From: Saprospiraceae bacterium
Lineage (GTDB): Bacteria; Bacteroidota; Bacteroidia; Chitinophagales; Saprospiraceae
NCBI GenBank assembly: GCA_029251525.1
Contig: JAQXDE010000021.1
Span: forward strand, 1 to 64,000
Direction: 5' to 3'
DNA length: 64,000 nucleotides
Positions 56,944 through 64,000 of this stretch are shown here, in pieces (position 1 is the first letter of the stretch; the number at the start of each line of letters is the position of its first letter). The translations under genes and the position numbers were made by a program. The notes under the pieces are model-generated. The model did no database searches, had not been told where the DNA came from, and saw only the letters and a list, made by a program, of their open reading frames with translations.

Positions 56944-58380
56944 TTGGATTCCATAACCGGAACATTCTTCACTTTCTTTTTTAACTCCTCTTTTTTGTTG
57001 GCAGATTTTCCTTTCTGGGGAATAAGTGGTGCTGCAATATTTGTTATAATTTTATTACTCGGTTCTGCTTTGGTTTCGGGATCAGAGGTAGCATTTTTTT
57101 CCTTATCTCCAAATGATATCGATGACCTAAAACAAGAGAATAGCAAAACGTCTAATCGAATCATCAAACTAAAAGAGATGCCACGAACGCTATTGGCGAC
57201 TATTTTGATTAGTAATAATTTTATCAATATTGGGATTGTTGTTTTGTCAGATTTTGTTCTAAAAAAAGTAATACCTTCAGAAGTTTTCACTAGCTGGGCG
57301 ATACAAATAGGAGCTGCTGAGTATTTATCGTTTCTTCCATTTATTGATCCCTCTAATACTGAGATTGCATGGCTTGTAGAAAACTTAATCAAAGTAGTTG
57401 GAGTTGTTTTCCTTTTGGTTTTGTTTGGAGAAGTAGCGCCTAAGGTTTATGCTAATTTAAATAATGTGAAATTAGCAAAAATGATGTCAGGATCTTTAAA
57501 TGTATTAAATAGATTCTTTTCGCCGGGTAGTAAAATTCTGGTAAATTGGACAAATTATATTGAAGGAAAATTAGAGTCAAAAGCACAGAAAGCAAGCTTG
57601 ATGAGTAAAGAGGATATTGATGAAGCGATTGAGTTAACTGTCCGAAACGATGATAATGCCGAAGAAGAAGTTGATATTTTAAAAAGTATTCTCAAGTTTG
57701 GAGATGTTACTGTAAAACAAATTATGCGTTCTCGTGTGGATGTTGTTGCAATTGAATTTCGAACAGCTTTTCGAGAAGTTTTAAAGGTAGCACGGCGAGC
57801 AGGGGTTTCTCGGATTCCAATTTTTGATGATGATTTTGACAATATAACTGGAATACTTTACATTAAAGATTTGGTTGGTCACACAGATGAAGGAGATGAT
57901 TTTGAATGGCAAGCTCTAATCAGAACAGATTTATTATATGTTCCAGAGTCGAAAAAAATTAGTGATTTACTAAAAGAATTTCAACAACAAAAATTACACA
58001 TGGCGATGGTTGTTGATGAGTATGGAGGAAGTTCAGGAATTGCAACTTTAGAAGATGTTTTAGAGGAAGTAATTGGTGAAATAAAGGATGAATTTGATGA
58101 TTTATCTGAAATTGATTTTACAAAGAAAAGTGAGTATGTATATATATTTGAGGGAAAAACATTGCTCAATGATATGTGTAGAGTTATGGATTTGGAAACA
58201 ACTACCTTTGATGAAGCTAAAGGGGATGCTGATACAATTGCAGGATTGATGCTAGAATTATTTGGACAAATTCCTAAAATCAATGCGGAGTCGTCATACA
58301 ATCAATATCAATTTAAAATCGTTTCAGTTAACAAGCGAAGAGTAAAGCAAGTTCAAATCATCTTGCCTAAGAAGATGTAA
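56944..58380 (+). CDS. gldE: Gliding motility protein GldE (DUF21/CBS/CorC_HlyC)
   Basis: Inner-membrane protein of the CNNM-like hemolysin C family, required in some gliding Bacteroidota. 478 residues from a TTG at 56944; no ATG is available in frame. Seen in order: a short hydrophobic N-terminus, the DUF21 membrane domain (about 25-210) with GSALVSGSEVAFFSLS, two CBS domains (about 255-395: SRVDVVAIE, ISRIPIF-like, then MAMVVDEYGGSSGIATLEDVLEEVIGE in parts), and the CorC_HlyC domain (about 400-475). Next gene is gldD, 13 bases away. Confidence 0.9.
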   Translation: MDSITGTFFTFFFNSSFLLADFPFWGISGAAIFVIILLLGSALVSGSEVAFFSLSPNDIDDLKQENSKTSNRIIKLKEMPRTLLATILISNNFINIGIVVLSDFVLKKVIPSEVFTSWAIQIGAAEYLSFLPFIDPSNTEIAWLVENLIKVVGVVFLLVLFGEVAPKVYANLNNVKLAKMMSGSLNVLNRFFSPGSKILVNWTNYIEGKLESKAQKASLMSKEDIDEAIELTVRNDDNAEEEVDILKSILKFGDVTVKQIMRSRVDVVAIEFRTAFREVLKVARRAGVSRIPIFDDDFDNITGILYIKDLVGHTDEGDDFEWQALIRTDLLYVPESKKISDLLKEFQQQKLHMAMVVDEYGGSSGIATLEDVLEEVIGEIKDEFDDLSEIDFTKKSEYVYIFEGKTLLNDMCRVMDLETTTFDEAKGDADTIAGLMLELFGQIPKINAESSYNQYQFKIVSVNKRRVKQVQIILPKKM

Positions 58381-58393
58381 ACAATAATTTTTA

Positions 58394-59032
58394 ATGAGTA
58401 ATTTTTTTGAAAAAAAACAACCTAGCGTTTCGCTTTTTTTAGCAATCGTTTTCTTTTTTACTTTTAGTCTCATCTTACAAAGTTGCGAAGATGAGGTAGC
58501 TATAACACCTAAGCCAAGAGGGTTCCCTAGAGTAGTTTATCCAGAAAAAACATATCAAGCCTTTGAACAAGGATATTGCGATTTTTCATTTGAGTATCCT
58601 AAATATGCCAAGATTGAAAAGTCCAATTCATTCTTTGATCAACGACCAAGTAATGAATGCTGGTTTGATATTTCTATTCCACATTTTAATGCAAAAATTC
58701 ATTTTACTTATTCACCAATCGATAATGAAGAAACTGGTGAAAAGTTAAAAGCAGATGCATTCGAATTAGCACACAAGCATAATATTAAAGCAAAGTACAT
58801 TGAAGAAATAAGCATTGATACTAAAAATGGAGCTAAAGGAATAGCTTTTAATCTTGAAGGAGAGGTGGCTTCTCCTTTTCAATTTTTTGTGTCAGATGAG
58901 GAAAAACATTTTGTAAGAGGTTCGCTTTATTTTAATACCGAAGTTGCACCTGATTCACTTGCACCTATCTTTTCATTTGTCAAAAAGGATATTGAGCATA
59001 TGATTAATACTTTGAAATGGAAGGGTAAATAG
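58394..59032 (+). CDS. gldD: Gliding motility lipoprotein GldD
   Basis: 212-residue lipoprotein essential for gliding and linked to type IX secretion in Flavobacterium. Lipoprotein signal with lipidated Cys31 (LILQSC). The mature part starts acidic (EDEVAITPKPRGFPRVVYPEKTY, shown in part), and contains ECWFDISIPHFNA and LYFNTEVAPDSLAPI, which match known GldD. It directly follows gldE, as in F. johnsoniae. No catalytic motif is seen. Confidence 0.9.
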   Translation: MSNFFEKKQPSVSLFLAIVFFFTFSLILQSCEDEVAITPKPRGFPRVVYPEKTYQAFEQGYCDFSFEYPKYAKIEKSNSFFDQRPSNECWFDISIPHFNAKIHFTYSPIDNEETGEKLKADAFELAHKHNIKAKYIEEISIDTKNGAKGIAFNLEGEVASPFQFFVSDEEKHFVRGSLYFNTEVAPDSLAPIFSFVKKDIEHMINTLKWKGK

Positions 59033-59102
59033 AATTGTCTTTACAATTTCGCACCCAGATTTTGTAACCTAATTTTTTACAAAAAGCAAAATTTAAGTTT
59101 TT

Positions 59103-59509
59103 ATGAGAAATCTAATAAAGCTTTTATTTTTTAATAATTTTTACAGATTAATTTAGATTATGATTTCTTTTCTAGCTCTATTTGTAAACTATGTTTATTA
59201 TAATGAAGCTGATAATATGGAAAGACATGGAGTTAGATCTAATTTTGTTATTTTAGGGAAACCATGTTTTAGTAAGTCTGGAGTGTAATATTTATTAGGT
59301 TTAAAAATAAAGATTATAGTATTGGTAATTATTCATCAAAAAAATGTTATGATCTTAGAATAGGGTCGAAAATAGAATTAGTATATCATGAATCTAGAAA
59401 TTATTTTTATGTTCCAGGAACTATGACATATTATTGTAGAATGTTGTATTTATCCATTTTTGCCTTTATGTTATCTTTGATTCCTTGGGAGTTATTATAT
59501 AATAAATGA
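59103..59509 (+). pseudogene. Broken small membrane-protein gene
   Basis: Two lesions are visible. From ATG 59103 the frame reads MRNLIKLLFFNNFYRLI, meets TAG (59154-59156), then continues in the same frame as MISFLALFVNYVYYNE to TAA at 59286. At that point a frame change restores a long reading (RFKNKDYSIG, then RIGSKIELVYHES, PGTMTYYC and LYLSIFAFMLSL) ending at TGA 59507-59509. The joined protein would be about 135 residues with a membrane helix near each end and a soluble beta-rich centre, resembling DUF3592-type proteins. The two lesions suggest decay rather than recoding. Confidence 0.6.
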
Positions 59510-59555
59510 TAAGAACCTTATTTTGATATCATTATAGTATTTCTATAGCAAATTA

Positions 59556-59593
59556 AAAGGCGCAATTGAAAATGAATTCAATTGCGCTTTTTT
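59556..59593. terminator. Bidirectional terminator near the HAD gene
   Basis: An 11-bp perfect stem (59560-59570 with 59577-59587), extended by A/T pairs, 6-base loop, with T-runs on both strands. On the minus strand it follows the HAD gene. Confidence 0.85.
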
Positions 59594-59612
59594 TATTTTT
59601 AATCAAAATGAA

Positions 59613-60056
59613 TTACTCACCACTTCTATGATCAAAAACCTCAATCTCTTTGGTTTTCACAATAAGATCAGTAAACTTACCTTTGAATCGAGTTGCCTTA
59701 ACAATGTGATTATCAATCCAATGGTAATTTCCACCACGAGGTTTTTCCATTAATAATCCATGATATTTAAAGTCATGCTTCTTCAACCAAACTTCAGTCA
59801 CCTCTCGGTGTTCTTCCGTTCTTGAGGTGAAAAAAGTAATAATATGACCTTCATCATACCATTTGTTTAAAATTTGCAAAGCATCAGGATAAGGTAAACA
59901 AGTGCCCATTCTCTCAGGCTCCTCATTGGGGACGTCATCGCAAACAGTACCGTCAATGTCGATTAAATAATTTTTTACACCATCTGCTAAAATTGGGCTG
60001 ATAGGTTCACCCTTTTCATTAAAGGTTTCATTTAATTCGTATTTATTTTCGCTCAT
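59613..60056 (-). CDS. HAD-family phosphatase-like protein
   Basis: 147 residues. The HAD core is clear: catalytic Asp in IDIDGTVCDD (about 32-41, DxDGT), then FFTSRTEEHRE (motif II Thr or Ser), and GGNYHWIDNH toward the end. It lacks a cap domain, so the substrate site is open. Similar Bacteroidota proteins have been labelled phosphoheptose isomerase without support. The likely reaction is removal of a phosphate from a small molecule; substrate unknown. Confidence 0.82.
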   Translation of the reverse strand: MSENKYELNETFNEKGEPISPILADGVKNYLIDIDGTVCDDVPNEEPERMGTCLPYPDALQILNKWYDEGHIITFFTSRTEEHREVTEVWLKKHDFKYHGLLMEKPRGGNYHWIDNHIVKATRFKGKFTDLIVKTKEIEVFDHRSGE

Positions 60057-60207
60057 AATTTCTAAATAGGTTAATATTTTACAATAGATTATATGAATGG
60101 CAAAATTGTGCCAATAGTGTAGCGTGCTTGGTTAAAAAGTTGATTTTTGATTTTATGTGTAGTTTAAAATCTTTGGTTAGGTAAGAAGTACAAAAGTATT
60201 GAAAACT

Positions 60208-61101
60208 TTACTCAAAAGTAATAAAATCTTCAGGGTTTATTGGTTTTCCTTTGTGCCACAACTCAAAATGCAGGTGAGGTCCATCGGATAGAGTTCCTGT
60301 ATTGCCAATAATGGCTACTGCTTCTCCAGCTTTTACAGAGTTGCCAATTTCTTTCAATAATGCTGAATTATGTTTGTAAAATGAGATTAGATTATTAGAA
60401 TGCTGGATCGAAATAGTATTTCCAGTTTCTAATGTCCAATCCGATGATATTACAAATCCATCTAATGTTGCTTTTACAGGGGTATTCTTTGGTGCTAAAA
60501 TATCTGTTCCGTAATGTTTTTTGTCAGGCATAAATTGTTCACTAACTACTCCTGTTATTGGAGGAATAAAGTATAACTGCTCTAGTGGCATTTCGTTGGA
60601 AGAGGCGCTAATAGACCCCAATTTTTGTTTTTGTTGAGATTGAACTTCTTCTTCTACTTCTTGTCGAAGTATTTCATCTTCTTCAATTATGGTAACAGTT
60701 TGAAGAGAATCAACTTCAACGATTTCTTCACTTTTCACATCCTCTTCCGTTTCATCATCACCAGTAATCATTCTCCTAAAACTGTCAGTATAAGTTTTTT
60801 GAGCTTTTAGTTTTTCTTCAAGCGCTATATTTTTTTGGTAGATTTCTCTTAATTCTCCAGAACTAGCATCTCCATAGCCTGGCACCAACCTTTTAATTGG
60901 AGTGAAAAATATTATGGAAAAAACCAAGAAAGCCACTAATACAGTTGCGGCAGAAATAGCAATATATAAATTAAGCAGTGAAAGCTTGTAAGACCCAATT
61001 TCTTCAAACGATTCGTCATTCATCACCACCAAACGGTAGGTGTTTTGAAGCTTCTCCTTAAAATTGTCCCATCCTTTTTTATCGTTATTTTCGGTACCCA
61101 T
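60208..61101 (-). CDS. M23-family peptidoglycan endopeptidase, membrane-anchored
   Basis: 297 residues. A cytoplasmic N-terminus (1-38), one membrane helix (about 42-66), a charged coiled-coil region (about 85-165) and a LytM-type M23 domain (about 185-295). The zinc ligands of the family are all present: His and Asp in KKHYGTDILAP (about 193-203) and the HLHFELW motif near the C-terminus. It should cut cross-links in periplasmic peptidoglycan. It diverges from the sprE gene; the gap of about 210 bases could hold both promoters, though none is clear. Confidence 0.9.
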   Translation of the reverse strand: MGTENNDKKGWDNFKEKLQNTYRLVVMNDESFEEIGSYKLSLLNLYIAISAATVLVAFLVFSIIFFTPIKRLVPGYGDASSGELREIYQKNIALEEKLKAQKTYTDSFRRMITGDDETEEDVKSEEIVEVDSLQTVTIIEEDEILRQEVEEEVQSQQKQKLGSISASSNEMPLEQLYFIPPITGVVSEQFMPDKKHYGTDILAPKNTPVKATLDGFVISSDWTLETGNTISIQHSNNLISFYKHNSALLKEIGNSVKAGEAVAIIGNTGTLSDGPHLHFELWHKGKPINPEDFITFE

Positions 61102-61314
61102 TGTACACTATTTTGTTAAAATTAAAATAAATTTGTATTTCGGTGGTTTTAATTGGTAAGCGGTATCAAAAACGTTGTTTTTCGTAACAAATACAAGGAA
61201 TTCGAGTATTTGTTTAGACAGATTGTTTAGTATAAAAAACGCTTAAATATTTCTGACAACAAATTTCTTCAAAATATTTCTTTTTTCGAAAACGAAATTA
61301 AACATTTTTTTGCT

Positions 61315-64000
61315 TTGAAAAGATTCAATACACTTTTATCCTTTTGGGTTTTTATTTTTTTTATTTCTTCTTGTGCTACTCAAAAAAGCAAAGATGATCC
61401 ATCTAAAGTTGGTAAATTCTACCATGACGTAACCTCCAAGTTTAATGGATATTTTAATGCTAATGAGTTACTTGAAGCGAGTATAGAAAGCTTGAGTGAG
61501 CAGCACCAAGATAATTATAATAAAATCTTGAGTGTATATAAGTATTCAGCTGCCGATAATGCAACTGTGGTTGCAGGTGATTTGGATAATGCTATCAAAA
61601 AAGTTTCAATTGTAGCAAGTTTACATCCTGCTAGTCATTGGAAGGATGATTGCTACCTTCTAATGGGGCAAGCTCAATTTGTAAAAAAAGATTATGAATC
61701 TGCAGAGGAAACTTTGGAGTTTATGGTTGATGAATATGATCCGAAAAATGCAGGCAAAAAAAGAAAGAAAGGAAAGAAAAAGAAAAAATCTCAAAAGGAA
61801 AGAAAAAAGGAGGCTAAGGAAAAGAAAAAGGTAAGAGAGAAAACTCAAAAGGAAAAAAAGAAAGAGCAAGAGAAGAGGCGAAAAGAAAAAGAAGATGCTC
61901 GTAAAAAAAGAATAAAAGCTAGTAAAAAGAAAGCAAAACAAAATAAGAAAAATAGAAAAAAGGGAAAAAAGTCTTCATCTAAAAAGAAGACTGAAAAGAA
62001 AGAACCATTAATCAAGGTGGTAGAAGTAAAAACTGAAGTTAAAGAGGAAAAAAAAGAGGAGAAAAAAGAAAAGGACGAATCTGGGAATTATTTTTTAAAA
62101 CATAAACCAGCATTTCAAGAAGGGGTATTATGGTTGGCTAGGACTTATATCGAAAGAGATAAATTTGATCAAGCATCTCGATTGATTGATCGATTAAAAA
62201 GTGATCCTAAAACATTTAGTGAAATAAAAAGAGATTTAGCTCCTGTGGAAGCTGATTTTTATTTGAAACAAAAAAAATATGCACAAGCAATTGTACCCTT
62301 AGAGCGTGCAATTAGTTTGACAAAAAATAAAGCTGATAAAGCAAGATATGCATACATTGTAGGTCAGCTTCATCAGAAACTTGGTCAAGGTGAATCTGCT
62401 TACGCATATTTTGGGAAAGCAAAGAAATATAGTCGAGATTATGAGATGCGATTTAGTTCTCAACTTAATATGGAAACAAATGCATGGTTGAACGGAAAAG
62501 CTACAGCCGTTGAAACGATTACTCAGCTAAATAAAATGTTGAAGAACGATAAGAACGAAGAGTATCAAGATCAAATTCATTATGCTTTGGCTGTTATTTA
62601 TTTGAAAACAGATCAGAATAAAGAAGCAATCGCAAATCTTCAATTATCGCTAAATAAAAGTGAGACTAATCCTGCACAGAAAGCCGAGTCATATTTACTT
62701 TTGGCTCAGTTGTTTTTTCAAGATGAGAATTATGTTTCTTCCAAAAATTACTATGATAGTACATTGTTAGTGATGGCGAAAACGGATGATAGATATATCG
62801 GTGCTAAAAAGTACGCAGCTAGTTTGACAGAAATAGCTTCAAATATCCAAATTATTGAATTACAAGATAGTTTACTTCGAATTAGTACACTGTCAGATGA
62901 GGAAAAACGAAGGATTGCTGCAAAGCTTAAAAAAGAAGAACAAGCTTTGGCTGCCCAAAATAAGGTTTCAAGTTCGAATAGTAAGCTAGGAGGAAATCGG
63001 CCAAGTTTAAGACCTAGTAGCGGTGGTAGAAGAGGGAATCAATTTCAAGAACCAAGTACTTGGGTTTTTTACGACGATAAAAAAATAAAAAAAGGGATTA
63101 GGTCTTTTGAAAAAAGATGGGGTAATCGAAAAATGGAAGATGATTGGAGGAGGTCAAATAGAAGAGGTGCTAATCAGGCAGATGACGATATTATTGAGGA
63201 TGTGGTAGAAGAAGGAAGTGATTTGACAGATGATGAAATCGCCAGAATTTTAAATGATGTTCCTAAAACACCTGAAGAAGTTATTAAAGTAAAAGGTGAA
63301 ATTAAAGATGCATTATACGAATTAGGAACTTTATACCGAGATCGATTAGAGAATAATGATAAGGCAGTTGAAACTCTAGGCAAACTTGAAAAGCGTTTTC
63401 CTGGTAACAATCATGAATTAAATGCATGGTATTACCAATATCTATCCTACACGGATTTGACTCAGCCATCGACTGCAAAAATCTATAAAAATAAAATTAC
63501 TACAAAATATTCTGAGTCAACTTACGCTAAAGTTTTAAATGGAGATGCTGTTGCTTTTGAAAATGAAGAACAGAAATTGAAAAATTATTATAAAGATACT
63601 TATTCTGATTTTGTCAATTTGGACTACAAAAAGGCGTACGACAAAGTAGGACGAGTAAAAGAAATTTTTGGAGAAAAAAACCCTTTGCAACCAAAGTTCG
63701 CCTTACTATCTTCTATGTGTATTGGGAATTTGAAAGGAAGGGGAGAATATGTGAAAGCATTGAAAGAGGTAGTTGGAAGATTCCCAGGTACACCAGAACA
63801 ATCTAGAGCAAAAGAAATCTTACGACTTTTAGGTGAATTAAAGGAAGATCTAACCATTCCTAGAGAGGGAAATGCTAGTGGGAAATTCAAGCTGCAAGAC
63901 AAGAAAGTACATTATATGATTGTAGTACTCAAAGGAGGAAAAATTGAATTAGGCGATGCAAAAATAAAAGTGTCGAACTACAATAGAGAATATCATAAAT
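61315..64000 (+). CDS. sprE: SprE/PorW-like TPR lipoprotein, 3' end cut by window edge
   Basis: About 895 codons visible, no stop before the window end. A TTG at 61315 is the best start: no in-frame ATG exists after the upstream stop at 61228-61230. The lipidated Cys20 (FISSC) follows, then KFYHDVTSKFNGYFNANE, the hallmark SprE/PorW start. TPR-like helical repeats run through much of the rest (ALAVIYLKTDQNKEAI and similar). Residues about 144-258 are an unusual Lys/Arg/Glu-rich insertion. SprE/PorW is an outer-membrane lipoprotein that links the type IX secretion core to the attachment machinery; the role here rests on likeness. Confidence 0.85.
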   Translation, partial: MKRFNTLLSFWVFIFFISSCATQKSKDDPSKVGKFYHDVTSKFNGYFNANELLEASIESLSEQHQDNYNKILSVYKYSAADNATVVAGDLDNAIKKVSIVASLHPASHWKDDCYLLMGQAQFVKKDYESAEETLEFMVDEYDPKNAGKKRKKGKKKKKSQKERKKEAKEKKKVREKTQKEKKKEQEKRRKEKEDARKKRIKASKKKAKQNKKNRKKGKKSSSKKKTEKKEPLIKVVEVKTEVKEEKKEEKKEKDESGNYFLKHKPAFQEGVLWLARTYIERDKFDQASRLIDRLKSDPKTFSEIKRDLAPVEADFYLKQKKYAQAIVPLERAISLTKNKADKARYAYIVGQLHQKLGQGESAYAYFGKAKKYSRDYEMRFSSQLNMETNAWLNGKATAVETITQLNKMLKNDKNEEYQDQIHYALAVIYLKTDQNKEAIANLQLSLNKSETNPAQKAESYLLLAQLFFQDENYVSSKNYYDSTLLVMAKTDDRYIGAKKYAASLTEIASNIQIIELQDSLLRISTLSDEEKRRIAAKLKKEEQALAAQNKVSSSNSKLGGNRPSLRPSSGGRRGNQFQEPSTWVFYDDKKIKKGIRSFEKRWGNRKMEDDWRRSNRRGANQADDDIIEDVVEEGSDLTDDEIARILNDVPKTPEEVIKVKGEIKDALYELGTLYRDRLENNDKAVETLGKLEKRFPGNNHELNAWYYQYLSYTDLTQPSTAKIYKNKITTKYSESTYAKVLNGDAVAFENEEQKLKNYYKDTYSDFVNLDYKKAYDKVGRVKEIFGEKNPLQPKFALLSSMCIGNLKGRGEYVKALKEVVGRFPGTPEQSRAKEILRLLGELKEDLTIPREGNASGKFKLQDKKVHYMIVVLKGGKIELGDAKIKVSNYNREYHK

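Noticed and set aside
59286-59290. Programmed frameshift in the small membrane-protein gene
   Set aside because: No slippery heptamer, and an extra in-frame stop upstream indicates simple decay or sequence error.
61660-61941. 93-codon open frame on the minus strand rich in Phe, Leu and Ser
   Set aside because: It is the mirror of the Lys-rich coding stretch of the sprE-like gene; A-rich codons on one strand make a Phe/Leu frame on the other.

Overview
The window is a chromosomal segment of a low-GC member of the Bacteroidota (Bacteroidetes). The evidence is the promoter style (TTTG, a spacer near 19 bases, then TAnnTTTG, with almost no Shine-Dalgarno sites), the gld/spr gliding and type IX secretion genes, the mutY-ssb-gldE-gldD cluster known from Flavobacterium, and families typical of the phylum (DUF2723 membrane protein, OmpA/PD40/TPR proteins, GH3-like protein, long RodA). 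I cannot place the family or genus with confidence. Nothing suggests a plasmid, prophage, CRISPR array or intact insertion sequence.

Layout. 1-5.1 kb: coaX (cut by the left edge), tRNA-Phe, an overlapping nadK / BamA-like pair, a 1.4-kb gene-free stretch, then tatA. 5.5-14.6 kb: an OmpA lipoprotein, then a leftward run of zinc-ribbon protein, Nif3-like protein, uvrB, pentapeptide protein, adenylate cyclase, alanine dehydrogenase and tsaE. 14.6-15.8 kb: gene-free, holding a decayed LytTR-type response regulator. 15.8-25.3 kb: gyrB, then glycosyltransferase, small membrane protein, ABC exporter, rpiB and a DUF2723 membrane protein, all leftward. 25.5-30.8 kb: a 51-aa membrane protein, cinA, a 2-oxo-acid dehydrogenase E2 and a TPR/PD40/OmpA/SPOR-like protein resembling PorE. 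30.9-40 kb: GH3-like protein, uvrA, a CAT-like acyltransferase and a light-repair cluster (photolyase, DUF2805, DUF2256, iron-sulfur photolyase). 40-47.8 kb: small membrane protein, mutL, mscS, a wrecked helicase gene, adenine deaminase and a lipoprotein resembling an M48 protease without its zinc site. 48-54.2 kb: moxR, deoC-SPOR-rodA (overlapping), tgt and lptG-like. 54.5-64 kb: ECF sigma factor, mutY, ssb, gldE, gldD, a broken membrane-protein gene, HAD protein, M23 peptidase and sprE/porW (cut by the right edge).

Themes. DNA repair is heavily represented (uvrA, uvrB, mutL, mutY, two photolyases, ssb). Envelope building and secretion form the second theme (BamA-like, TatA, PorE-like, RodA, LptG-like, M23, GldD, GldE, SprE). 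Most of the window is ordinary core genome. The parts that deserve a second look are the short zinc-finger gene two bases before the iron-sulfur photolyase, a photolyase lacking tryptophan where the FAD-proximal one normally lies, a queuine transglycosylase without its zinc cysteines, the protease-like lipoprotein without HExxH, two genes whose promoter element sits directly before the ATG, and several recent pseudogenes. I did not find convincing evidence of a wholly new multi-gene system.
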